Shown: piece after piece, positions 1-7,600 of the stretch
How the letters are laid out: every line of letters begins with the position of its first letter
Numbering within the stretch: position 1 is the stretch's first letter
Origin: a bacterium
GTDB taxonomy: Bacteria; Margulisbacteria; Marinamargulisbacteria; JAAEMD01
NCBI GenBank assembly: GCA_024225875.1
Contig: JAAEMD010000160.1
Location: 1-8,519 of the forward strand
Direction: 5' to 3'
Length of the DNA stretch: 8,519 nucleotides
Notes under the pieces: generated by a model
Told to the model about the DNA's origin: nothing
The model's database searches: none
What the model saw: only the letters and a program-made list of their open reading frames with translations
Made by a program: the position numbers and the translations under genes

Positions 1-1
1 A

Positions 2-142
2 GACAATTGTCCTGACACAGCCTCTGAATGGACACTTTATGACTTACCGTATTTTCATAAATACAAAGCTGCCGTAGTTGTTAAAGCTGTTAATACAAAC
101 CTGATATATAATGAGCTGAACTTCCTGGATACTATACTGTAA
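2..142 (+). CDS. C-terminal end of an unrecognised protein (5' end outside the window)
   Basis: An open frame enters from the left edge and runs 46 codons to a TAA at 140-142. The tail includes SEWTLYDLPYFHKYKAAVVV and ends in FLDTIL. Both other forward frames are interrupted early in this stretch, and the composition (aromatic, Lys, Val, Asn rich) looks like real protein. I do not recognise the family. The SpoIIE-type phosphatase that often accompanies STAS/ATPase pairs is not suggested by this tail. The gene is separated from the next one by about 350 non-coding bases, so it is probably a separate transcription unit. What is seen is the frame and stop; that it is a genuine gene is inference. 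Confidence 0.6.
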   Translation, partial: DNCPDTASEWTLYDLPYFHKYKAAVVVKAVNTNLIYNELNFLDTIL

Positions 143-332
143 GATGTTTCATAAAGAGTCATACCCTGCAAAAACTGCCAGACTTACCATTACAATTTAT
201 TGTTAAGTTTCCATACTATGGTCATAAATTCACCACAGTATATTGCTTTTTTCTTTTAAAGTTTGATTTAATTTGCCAAAAAGAATAGAATTTTAATTAT
301 ATGGATCAGATTAAACCCGGTTTTTAATAAAA

Positions 333-420
333 AATCAATCAAATGTTTACTGATCTAAATTGACAGGCATATAAGATAAAGTTAGTAAAAAGTATAACTG
401 TTATGGTAAATTGATTGATT
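333..420. repeat. Inverted repeat bracketing the promoter region of the STAS gene
   Basis: AATCAATCAA at 333-342 is the exact reverse complement of TTGATTGATT at 411-420. The inner sides also pair: TTTAC at 346-350 matches GTAAA at 406-410, after a 3-base bulge (ATG, 343-345). That gives 15 paired bases with one bulge, enclosing about 55 bases that contain the TTGACA box at 360-365 and the palindrome ATAAC-T-GTTAT at 394-404. Possible roles are a pair of operator half-sites looped by a repressor, or a long-range stem. The pairing is seen directly; any role is inference, and AT-rich DNA makes short matches likely. Confidence 0.55.
360..388 (+). promoter_or_regulatory. Candidate sigma-70-type promoter for the STAS/ATPase pair
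   Basis: A perfect -35 box TTGACA lies at 360-365. With a 17-base spacer the -10 would be TAGTAA at 383-388, a poor match. A better -10-like hexamer, TATAAC at 393-398, is too far away (27 bases) to pair with the same -35, but could be used with a weak upstream box. Transcription would start around 395-405, inside the palindrome ATAAC-T-GTTAT (394-404), which would then sit where a repressor could block the polymerase. The strength of the -35 is the main support; the exact -10 is unresolved. Confidence 0.35.
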
Positions 421-472
421 ACTGTTAATAACTAATAAATATTTAATCTTATACCACTTTGATGTCACATTC

Positions 473-478
473 AGGAGG
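473..478 (+). promoter_or_regulatory. Ribosome binding site that fixes the STAS gene start at 489
   Basis: AGGAGG, a full Shine-Dalgarno core, ends 10 bases before the ATG at 489. The frame is open further upstream, with a TTG at 459 and an ATG at 462, but this site lies inside that longer reading. It would make no sense there, and no comparable site precedes 459 or 462. The start at 489 also removes a non-conserved-looking leader (MSHSGGSRY). Confidence 0.8.
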
Positions 479-488
479 ATCCAGATAT

Positions 489-827
489 ATGATAATTGAA
501 ACCGAAGACTATAAAATTGATTGTACTGATAAAAGAAAAGCTGTTATTTCAGGTGTACTGAGACTACAGTCACCAATAAGCTACAATGAAGCTTTTAAAA
601 ATATCAAAAAACATATGGAAGATTCGCCAGATTCTTACACTATAGATATATCAGAACTGATTTTCTTAAACAGCGCAGGAATAACCTCTTTTGCACGTTT
701 AATTTTACTGGCAAGAAATAAGGATATAACCATTAACTTCATAGGAAAACAGGATATTCCATGGCAGCAGAAAAGCATAGTTTCACTAAAAAAATTATGG
801 GAAAAACTTAACATAGAATTAACCTAA
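489..827 (+). CDS. Single-domain STAS protein (anti-sigma-factor-antagonist-like, slr1659-type)
   Basis: This is a 112-residue soluble protein that is essentially one STAS domain. The diagnostic stretch is DISELIFLNSAGITSFARLI at residues 53-72. It gives a beta strand ending in D53, then the loop N61-S62-A63-G64 and an amphipathic helix. In SpoIIAA/RsbV-type antagonists this loop carries the phosphorylated serine, so S62 is the likely site. The family switches partner proteins by phosphorylation in the cytoplasm. The start at 489 is chosen because AGGAGG at 473-478 precedes it. The gene sits 10 bases upstream of a GHKL/ATPase-like protein, its probable kinase or binding partner. The length, the W92 region and this neighbour resemble the pair called slr1659/slr1658 superfamily regulators; that name is from memory, not a search. 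The output target is unknown. No sigma factor or PP2C phosphatase is visible in the window. Confidence 0.8.
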   Translation: MIIETEDYKIDCTDKRKAVISGVLRLQSPISYNEAFKNIKKHMEDSPDSYTIDISELIFLNSAGITSFARLILLARNKDITINFIGKQDIPWQQKSIVSLKKLWEKLNIELT

Positions 828-837
828 GGTAAAAACA

Positions 838-1419
838 ATGCATGCCAATATAAAATATCCTGTATACGGATCATATATCAACAATGAAGACAGAAATGCC
901 AGTCTTTCCGATATAAGTATAGATTTTATTGTGCCAATGGAACTTATAACTCAGTGGAAAAGATGCGGTCTGGTAGCAGATTTCATTGCCTACTACCAAT
1001 CAATAAAACATAGAAATAAAAAAAGAGTGGAGTCCATACTTTCAACTGTAACAAATGAACTGCTGGAAAACGCAATCAAGTTTTCATCTGATAAAAATAA
1101 ACTGGTGAACCTTTCACTAAGACAATACAGCAGTAAAATCTCAATAGAAGCTATCAATATATGCGATATTGAGCAGGCTGTTGAATTAGATAATTTTATT
1201 TCAAAAATAGTATCAGAAGATCCTGAAGTCCTTTTCTATAAACAAATTGAATATGCTGTAAAACATGACAAAGCAAGCTCAAAGCTGGGCATAATAACTC
1301 TTAAGAAAGATTACAATGCTCAAATAGGAATTAAAATATCAGAAAAAAAATCAGCCTCGTCTTTATATGATATTTACGTTAAAGTAACACTTGATAGTAA
1401 GGAACTTGAAGGCGAATAA
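838..1419 (+). CDS. GHKL/HATPase-like regulator (slr1658-type), partner of the STAS protein
   Basis: This is a 193-residue cytosolic protein. Residues 69-82 (STVTNELLENAIKF) match the N-box of GHKL ATPases (E74, E77, N78), as in anti-sigma factors and histidine kinases. Residues 148-155 (SKLGIITL) resemble the G2 glycine segment. The usual G1 box DxGxG is not seen; the matching area reads NICDIEQAVE (107-116), so ATP binding may be weak or altered. The N-terminal part, FIVPMELITQWKRCGLVADF (30-49), is typical of the slr1658-like group as I remember it. The TAAGG that overlaps the upstream stop codon (825-829) is the likely ribosome binding site, 8 bases before ATG 838, so the two genes are probably translationally coupled. 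Role inferred: serine kinase or sequestering partner of the STAS protein. It could equally be an inactive ATPase fold acting only as a binder. It ends 19 bases from the oppositely directed histidine kinase gene. Confidence 0.72.
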   Translation: MHANIKYPVYGSYINNEDRNASLSDISIDFIVPMELITQWKRCGLVADFIAYYQSIKHRNKKRVESILSTVTNELLENAIKFSSDKNKLVNLSLRQYSSKISIEAINICDIEQAVELDNFISKIVSEDPEVLFYKQIEYAVKHDKASSKLGIITLKKDYNAQIGIKISEKKSASSLYDIYVKVTLDSKELEGE

Positions 1420-1422
1420 AGT

Positions 1423-1445
1423 ATTTTCTACCTGAAAATTATTTT
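1423..1445. terminator. Weak bidirectional terminator between convergent genes
   Basis: ATTTTC (1423-1428), a 5-base loop and GAAAAT (1434-1439) form a 6-bp stem with one G-C pair. It is followed by ATTTT on the + strand and flanked by AAA on the other side. It lies between two stop codons that face each other (1417-1419 and 1439-1441), exactly where a shared terminator would be expected. The stem is short and AT-rich, so position supports the call more than structure does. Confidence 0.35.
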
Positions 1446-3166
1446 ACTGCTGGCAAATAAAACTTAAACTCTGTGCCCTTTCCAATTTCACTGGAAAAAT
1501 CAAGATATCCGTTATGACTCTTGACAATAGTTTTTACAACAGAAAGGCCCAGTCCAGTTCCCTCTCCTTCTATCTTAGTTGTAAAAAAAGGCTCAAATAT
1601 TTTATCTAAAACATCACTGGAAATACCTACACCTGTATCTTTTATACTTAATAAAATATAGTTACCAGGTAATAATCCATCATTTAAAGAATGTTCATCT
1701 TCACTCAAAATTATATTCTGAGCATCCAGTAACAGTGTCCCACCTTCAGGCATTGCATCTTTTGCATTAATACATAAGTTTAATAGAACCTGATATATTT
1801 GAGTTGAATTTCCATATAATTTCCATAGTCCCTCACCTGCTTTAAAGTGAATGTCAATATTCCTGGGAAAAGTCTGCCGTAATACAGCTTCCAGTTCCAT
1901 TAATATCACCTTGATATCCAGTTTAGCCAGCTCGCCCTCAATTCCTTTAGCAAAGTTCATTATCTGCCTGACAAGACCTTCTCCTCGTTTAGTACTTGAC
2001 TCCAGCAAATCTACAATAATCTTACTCTGCTCATCTTCTACTTTTGATTTCAAAGATTTAATAGCTATAAAAAAAACAGTTAAAACATTATTTAAGTCAT
2101 GGGCAATACCACTTGCAAGAGCACCAATACTATCTGTACGTTGAGATCTGAAAAACTGCAGTTCCAGTTTTTGCTTTTCAGTAACATCTATATTACTTAT
2201 CATAAAAGAAATCTCTTTATTCTGACCCTTTAAAAGATTCCATTTACTGTCAACTATAACCTTATCCTGATTTTTTGAAAAATATGTCATTCGTCCATTC
2301 CACTCAGAACCTGATTTTACTAATTCAATAATATTATGAATCAGTTGCTTACCATCCTGATCAAAAAACAGATCTTCCAGGCTTTTGCCTGCAACTTCTT
2401 TTTCGGACCAGCCATAAAGGTATTCTGAGTTTTTATTCCAGAATGTAATTTTAAGATCTGAATCAAGCATAATAAGAGCATCATGAATCGTATTTATAAC
2501 TCGATTCTTTTCCTTCAGTTTTATCTCTGTTTTTTTATGATCTGTAATATCCTGCCCAATAAAAAAAACATTAGATACAGAGTCGCCACAAGGTCGAAAC
2601 GGATAGTAGTCCAGCCGCAAAACCTTTTCTTCAAAACCATTATAATTGAATACTATCTCATCACTGACTTCTTCACCTTTAATACAACGTTCAAGTGACG
2701 GCTGTATGTTATCTTTAAAAAAATCATTACCCCAGAAACTAACAAAACTTTGTCCTAAAAGCTCCTCTCTTGTAGCATTATGTACCCTGCAAAATGCTTC
2801 ATTTACCTCATCATAACAGTATCCCGTATCAATTAACCCCATCCATTCACTGGTGTTATTAACAATAAAATTATATTTTTTCCACATTCCTAAAATAAGA
2901 TCGTGTTGATTACTCAAGTCATTTTCAATTTCAGTACTATGCTCAATAGTAGTCCCTAAAATAACTTTCAAGTCATTTAACTCTTGTTCAATACTATCAA
3001 CATAACTTAATACGCCTTTACATAAATCATAAAAATGGGAATTGAAATCAGTAATAGAAAATGGAAAAGATATGCTCGGGTTTTTGCTAAAATCAGACAG
3101 TTTTTCTCTGAAATCTCCTAATCTTCTACGACTTAATGTTTTATCAGAAGATTCAAAATCCAGCAT
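1439..3166 (-). CDS. Soluble PAS-PAS sensor histidine kinase, orphan
   Basis: This is a 575-residue protein with no membrane segment or signal peptide, so it should sense something inside the cell. A short helical, possibly coiled-coil region at 50-95 is followed by a PAS domain (about 95-210, ending FFIGQDITDHKK) and a second PAS (about 222-332, ending ISNIDVTEKQK). The HisKA dimerisation domain has its H-box at 347-360, with phospho-acceptor H356 in GIAHDLNN. The catalytic domain has the N-box with N467 (LLNLCINAKDAM), G1 D510-x-G-x-G514, F-box FEPFFTTK (524-531) and G2 GTGLGL (536-541), so all kinase motifs are intact. There is no receiver domain and no response regulator in the window. 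The start is firm: AAAGGAG lies 5 bases upstream of the ATG. It is the last gene of the - strand block, 52 bases after the DegV-like gene, and has its own candidate promoter. The ligand, if any, is not predictable; no haem- or flavin-specific PAS residues stood out to me. Confidence 0.93.
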   Translation of the reverse strand: MLDFESSDKTLSRRRLGDFREKLSDFSKNPSISFPFSITDFNSHFYDLCKGVLSYVDSIEQELNDLKVILGTTIEHSTEIENDLSNQHDLILGMWKKYNFIVNNTSEWMGLIDTGYCYDEVNEAFCRVHNATREELLGQSFVSFWGNDFFKDNIQPSLERCIKGEEVSDEIVFNYNGFEEKVLRLDYYPFRPCGDSVSNVFFIGQDITDHKKTEIKLKEKNRVINTIHDALIMLDSDLKITFWNKNSEYLYGWSEKEVAGKSLEDLFFDQDGKQLIHNIIELVKSGSEWNGRMTYFSKNQDKVIVDSKWNLLKGQNKEISFMISNIDVTEKQKLELQFFRSQRTDSIGALASGIAHDLNNVLTVFFIAIKSLKSKVEDEQSKIIVDLLESSTKRGEGLVRQIMNFAKGIEGELAKLDIKVILMELEAVLRQTFPRNIDIHFKAGEGLWKLYGNSTQIYQVLLNLCINAKDAMPEGGTLLLDAQNIILSEDEHSLNDGLLPGNYILLSIKDTGVGISSDVLDKIFEPFFTTKIEGEGTGLGLSVVKTIVKSHNGYLDFSSEIGKGTEFKFYLPAVK

Positions 3167-3185
3167 AAGTTCTCCTTTAAAATTA

Positions 3186-3194
3186 ATTATAACA
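3186..3194 (-). promoter_or_regulatory. Extended -10 promoter candidate for the histidine kinase gene
   Basis: On the - strand this reads TGT-TATAAT, a perfect -10 hexamer with the TGn extension, lying 19 bases before the kinase ATG. Transcription would start near 3179, just ahead of the AAAGGAG ribosome binding site at 3172-3178. The -35 is poor (TTAAGG at an 18-base spacer), as is common for extended -10 promoters. The same 10 bases, ATGTTATAAT, occur before the DegV-like gene. In DNA this AT-rich a chance match is possible. Confidence 0.4.
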
Positions 3195-3218
3195 TATTTA
3201 ATTTTAATACCTTAACAT

Positions 3219-4559
3219 CTATACATAACTATTTTTCTCAGAATAATCAGGCTTAAAAACTATACAGGCTCCAATATATGATCCCATTTGTGAAATAAGA
3301 AATTCATTATCCTGATGTTTAATACTCAAGTTGTTCTGTCTTAAATTATTACTTAATTTAGACTGTTTAATAAAATCAACAACATCCTCTTCCATCGAGA
3401 AGTATTCAATAACAGTCTCATAAGGAGGCTCTTCCCAATCTTCAATCATATGACATATAGTATCTTCAATATAATTAAAAGATCTGGTAAAAGACAGGTC
3501 TGCATAAATAATACCACCTCCTCTCCACAAAGATATAACAGAGTATTTACCGTCTTCATCCTTGACAGAAGTTTTCTCTTTCATTTTTGCAACCCATCTT
3601 CTTTTTAAAAGATTATCATCATTAAAGTTTAAAATTATCCAGTACCAGATATGACCGCTACATTGTTTAATACACATATTATGATGATTCACATTATTAA
3701 ATCTGGGCAGCAGCTCATTAACCTCTTTAACCATTTCAAAAAGACCAGTGCCATACGTTCCGGAGTCAATAACCTGTACTTTCCCTTTAAAATATTTTGC
3801 AGCCTTTAAAGCAAAAAAATATGAGCTCCAGAACTTTGAGTTTGGTAAAATTACGTATATTATTTTACTGCCTGCTTTTAATAAACGGTAAAACTCTTTA
3901 TGAAAAGCAGCTGTAAGATCTTCTACACTATGATCTACCACATATATCCTTTCATATTCAGATGTATCGCCTTCCTGCTTAATACAGGGGTGTGTAACAA
4001 TTGCATAGTCCTTGAAAAGTACAGGATCATTTTCTGACCAGTCTATATTGTAAAATTTAATTATATATTCGGCTAAACTCCTGATTTCATCATCCTCACA
4101 TTCCATCAGCCTGAGATCAGTGATCAGGTTTATTAATTGACTCTTCAGTTTTTCATCAAAGTAATAAAGGTTCTTGATGAAACTCTCAAAAATAAATCTA
4201 ATATATACAGATTGCACTTCTGCTTCTTCAGAAATAAAACTGATCAGATCATTAACAGCTTTTACAAATGATATTCTATTTTTAGCAGCTGAAGAATTTA
4301 AAGAGTGTAACGAAACAATAATCTCATCATAATTAGGCCCCTTATCCATGGCATAATCCATTCTAAGACCATGCCTTGCTGCTGCTGCTCTTTCAGAAGA
4401 AAAAAGTTCCTTTTCAATTTCTTCAGTTGCATCAACAAAATTTTTAGATCTTTTGTTATTTTCACCTTCGTCCTGACCACCACTGTAACCGCCTCCACCA
4501 GAACCGCCCCCAAAACCGGAAGGTATTGATCTTATTCCACCAGATAAAATACTAATCAC
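3219..4559 (-). CDS. Diverged DegV-fold (EDD) protein with glycine-rich N-terminus
   Basis: A 446-residue protein I recognise only at the level of fold. Residues about 203-437 follow the DegV layout: a helix and strand DLTAAFHKEFYRLL...KIIYVILPNS, the helix FALKAAKYF, then VQVIDSGTYGTGLFEMV (261-277, DegV VIDS...glg pattern). Near the end SQMGSYIGACIVF (423-435) stands where DegV has its viGtHtGPGa strand. Typical DegV proteins (about 280 residues) bind a fatty acid and, as FakB, feed it to the FakA kinase; no FakA is visible here. The SGTY of the lipid pocket reads WSSY (244-247) and the first DxT motif is not evident, so the ligand may differ. The N-terminal 185 residues are extra: a Gly/Ser-rich segment (7-28), a charged stretch, and a helical region (80-170). 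The GTG start is uncertain because it lies inside a GAGGTG ribosome-binding-like sequence; no in-frame ATG exists upstream. It lies 44 bases after glnE on the same strand. Confidence 0.6.
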   Translation of the reverse strand: MISILSGGIRSIPSGFGGGSGGGGYSGGQDEGENNKRSKNFVDATEEIEKELFSSERAAAARHGLRMDYAMDKGPNYDEIIVSLHSLNSSAAKNRISFVKAVNDLISFISEEAEVQSVYIRFIFESFIKNLYYFDEKLKSQLINLITDLRLMECEDDEIRSLAEYIIKFYNIDWSENDPVLFKDYAIVTHPCIKQEGDTSEYERIYVVDHSVEDLTAAFHKEFYRLLKAGSKIIYVILPNSKFWSSYFFALKAAKYFKGKVQVIDSGTYGTGLFEMVKEVNELLPRFNNVNHHNMCIKQCSGHIWYWIILNFNDDNLLKRRWVAKMKEKTSVKDEDGKYSVISLWRGGGIIYADLSFTRSFNYIEDTICHMIEDWEEPPYETVIEYFSMEEDVVDFIKQSKLSNNLRQNNLSIKHQDNEFLISQMGSYIGACIVFKPDYSEKNSYV

Positions 4560-4562
4560 CTC
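4557..4562 (-). promoter_or_regulatory. Shine-Dalgarno-like GAGGTG overlapping the proposed GTG start
   Basis: Read on the - strand, GAGGTGAT is strongly complementary to the 3' end of 16S rRNA, yet its GTG is the only upstream start codon in frame after a TGA stop. If the sequence acts as the ribosome binding site, the true start must be a rare codon a few bases downstream, such as the in-frame ATT at codon 4. Otherwise the first ATG, codon 67, which would lose the glycine-rich segment. The stop-free, biased Gly codons just downstream argue that translation begins near here. Confidence 0.4.
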
Positions 4563-4570
4563 ATATATAT

Positions 4571-4579
4571 ATTATAACA
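4571..4579 (-). promoter_or_regulatory. Extended -10 promoter candidate for the DegV-like gene
   Basis: TGT-TATAAT on the - strand lies in the 44-base gap after glnE. Transcription would begin near 4564, leaving a leader of only about 5 bases before the GTG at 4557-4559. That fits either a near-leaderless message or a start slightly downstream. TTGACT occurs 8 bases upstream of the -10, too close to serve as its -35. It is identical over 10 bases to the candidate before the kinase gene. Confidence 0.35.
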
Positions 4580-4603
4580 TCAATAGTCAATATCGCACTA
4601 AAA

Positions 4604-7600
4604 TTAAAGGTATCTATCAAAAAAACTTCTAATCAAACCCATTCCCCTGTCAAGCCTTTTCATAAGATCATCAGTATCGGCAGAGTTTCCCAGCACCTGT
4701 TTTGCCAGTACAGATAACCTTTTTTCTTTTGCAGGAAGAACATGTGTCTGAAGATCCTCAAATATCTGTAAAAAATGCTCTATTTTTCTAAAAAAAACAT
4801 AATTATCTCTTAGAGAGTCCGAAACTTCTTTTGAAAGTAAACCTGCCTTATTAATCAAAACTATTGCTGATAAAGTATCTCTACAAAAAATATCAGGGTA
4901 TTTTTCCATATTTATCAGTTGCAAACCCTGCACCAAAAATTCAATATCTCTAATACCTCCTATACCATTTTTGATATCAACGCCAGGTAAAACTTTAGCT
5001 TTGTCCATATTTACGGCTTTATCTCTCATTGATTTTATTGAAGCGGCTACTTCACCTCTTTTAAAACTAACCTTCAGCTTCTCTTTAACAACCCTGATAA
5101 ACTCATAACCTAACCACCATGCTCCTGCAACAGGCCTTGCTTTTAACAGAGCCTGTATTTCCCAGTACAGTGCGTTCCTGTCATAATACATAAGAAGAGC
5201 TGTTTTTGATGTTACTAAATTACCTGACTTTCCATAAGGACGAAGCGTTAAGTCAACTCTATAAGTATGACCTTCTATAGTATAACTGGAAAGGTATCTG
5301 CTTACTTTATCTACTACCTTTGAATAAATCTGCTCCACTTCATATAAGCTCATATTAGATTCTGTAATTACCTGTTCATCATAAATAGCAATCAAGTCAA
5401 CATCAGAGCTGTAGTTCAGTTCACTTGCACCCAGTTTACCAAAAGCCAGCAGGCAGAAATATGTTTCCAGAACATCTATATCAGCAGTCTCATTTTTTAT
5501 GTCCTGCCATACCCTGGCTAAGGTACCCTGTATTATTCCTTCAGCCAGCATAGACAGGTCTGTCATTGTATCTTTTAATGAAACACCAATTGATATATCT
5601 CTTATGGCAATACGCAGCAATTCTCTTCTTCTAAACCGTCTTACATTATCAAGCCAGCACCCATAATCTTTATATGACCTGCTAAGATGATACATTTCTT
5701 CTGTTATCAAACCCCTCCTGCTTTTTCTGAACAGAATTTTATATTCGGTGACCCATTCAAAAATACCTGGATACCTGATTAAGGTATCTGCTAAAAACTG
5801 ACTGACAGAAAAAATGTCCAGCAGTATATCAAGCCGCTTCGGCTGTGCTAAAAGGAGACTTATATGCTCATCTACCTTATTTATAACAGATATAAATCTC
5901 TCCCAGTTATTTAAAGCTCTGTCAGGGTCAGATTTTTTAGAAATAAAATCACACGCCAGCACAGCTAATCTGGCAAAATGCAGCTTATCAGTAGTTATTT
6001 GTGAAATAGCCTTCAAATTTCTATAAGCTCGTTTCAAATTTCTAAACCCGGCCTTCGCCAGAATATTAAACTGAATATTTTCAGATAATTCTTCAGTTAA
6101 AAGCAGATCTGCAACATTTCCAACTCTTTCCAGTAATAAATTGTATCTTTTAAACTGTTTTTCAATAAAAACCCTGACCGTAGCGCTATACATTTCAAAG
6201 TCCAGATGCAGTTGCTTGGCAACTCCCATATCACCCTTATATACATACCCAATCCTGCGTGCTAAATGCTCATATTCATAAGAATCCGGAAGCGGCATAT
6301 AAAGATCTCTGGAATGACCTCTGAGCATCCTTAAGCCATTAATACATTTTCTAAAAAAATCATAAGCTTTATTCAGGTTAAAGCCATCCTCTTCATTTAT
6401 AACTCTGACATCAACCAGACCTATTAAAGCCTCATGAATTCTGGAGGTTCTTAACTGAATATATTCTGATCCGTTAATAACCTGTAAAATTTGTACAGCA
6501 TATTCAATATCAACTAATGCCCCTGGAGATAATTTTGCATTATATCTTCTGCCTTTAATATATTTATCAAACTGCTTTTTTCTGATATCCCATATTTCAT
6601 TAAGATCAAATCTTAAGCTTGAATAGATAAACTCATACCTTAAACGCTCAATTCTTTCACCAAACTTTTTATCACCATATATTGCCCTCAATCTAACCAG
6701 CGATAGTTTTTCAAAGAACATGGAGTCTCCTTCAGGACCATAATAATGACAGAAATTTTCCAGGCTTACTGCCAGAGGACCGTCCTTTCCATAAGGACGC
6801 AAACGTAAATCCAGCTGAAATATCTTACCTTCTTTTGTATCAATATAGTTTACAACCCCTTTTACTAAACGATCAAAAAACTCTGAGTTACTAATACTTT
6901 CAGAACCGGAAGTAAATCCATTATCACTATATACAAACAACAGTTCCAGATCAGAGCCATAGCCTAAAGCTTTCCCGCCAAACTTACCTAATCCAAACAC
7001 CGAAAATAGAGACTCTATACCTGATACACTGTCCGGCACTCCATATTTCAAAGTTAATTCTTCATAGACTTCTTTAATTACATAACTTAAAACCACCTCA
7101 GCCAGTATACTCAACTGCTCTGCAAAAGTTCTAAAATCCATATTCCCTAATATATGGTTTAAGTCAATTAAAAAGATCTCATAGTCTTTAAATTCATTAA
7201 GCTTTTCCACTTTCATCTTTTTAGCGTCTATCTTACCCATAAAACGGCTTAGTTTTTTTGCATAGTTTATATCTTTACTATACACATGCTTCATCCTTAA
7301 TTCTGACTTGATGACAGGAAGTAGTGATTCATAGTGCAGGCGTATAAAATCCTCCCACAAAAAATCACTTGCACCCAGCAGTCTTGCCATATCCTGCAAA
7401 GCTCTGGGATTAGACAGGATTTTTATCCACTGCCCTCTTCCTGGCAGGGTCAATACATTATGAACCAGCTCACCAAACCGTGATATCGCATCATATGCAT
7501 TAGGAGCCCTGTCAAGAAAATAAGTCATCTGTTTAACAAGCATAACCGATAATTTCAACTGGTTCAGTTCATTTTGAGATTTTATCTTTCCTCCGTTTTT

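Larger units (their letters stand above)
143..488. other. Non-coding control region upstream of the STAS/ATPase pair
   Basis: This is about 345 bases of very AT-rich DNA with no supportable gene. The longest ATG frame near its left end (144-206, 20 codons) has no ribosome binding site. It holds several small dyads: ACAAT-TT-ATTGT at 192-203, CCATA-C-TATGG at 211-221, AAACC-C-GGTTT at 313-323 followed by a T run (a very weak terminator at best), ATAAC-T-GTTAT at 394-404 and GTTA-A-TAAC at 424-432. A TTGACA box lies at 360-365 and a long inverted repeat spans 333-420. The right half therefore looks like a regulated promoter region, while the left half shows nothing clear beyond the dyads. Confidence 0.6.

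Noticed and set aside
144..206. 20-codon ATG frame just after the first partial gene
   Set aside because: It has no ribosome binding site and no recognisable motif, and short frames are expected by chance.
313..330. AAACC-C-GGTTT plus T run as a terminator for the first gene
   Set aside because: The stem can form only about 4 pairs with a 3-base loop and lies over 170 bases after the stop codon, so it is too weak to call.
459..488. Longer start for the STAS gene at TTG 459 or ATG 462
   Set aside because: A full AGGAGG at 473-478 lies inside that extension and is correctly placed for ATG 489; nothing similar precedes 459 or 462.
1851..2144. 97-codon + strand frame opposite the histidine kinase
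   Set aside because: It lies wholly antisense to the HisKA/ATPase core, whose motifs are all intact; its serine/leucine-rich translation is a shadow.
2483..2698. 71-codon + strand frame opposite the kinase PAS region
   Set aside because: It is antisense to a clear coding region and has no family features.
4298..4513. 71-codon - strand frame within the DegV-like gene
   Set aside because: It overlaps the larger gene in a different frame. The V/K/L-rich translation shows no motif, and the main frame continues into a recognisable fold.
4567..4592. TTGACT plus TATAAT as a standard promoter before the DegV-like gene
   Set aside because: The spacing is 8 bases, far from 16-18. Only the extended -10 reading is tenable.
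5814..6026. 70-codon + strand frame opposite glnE
   Set aside because: It is antisense to the conserved central region of GlnE; shadow.
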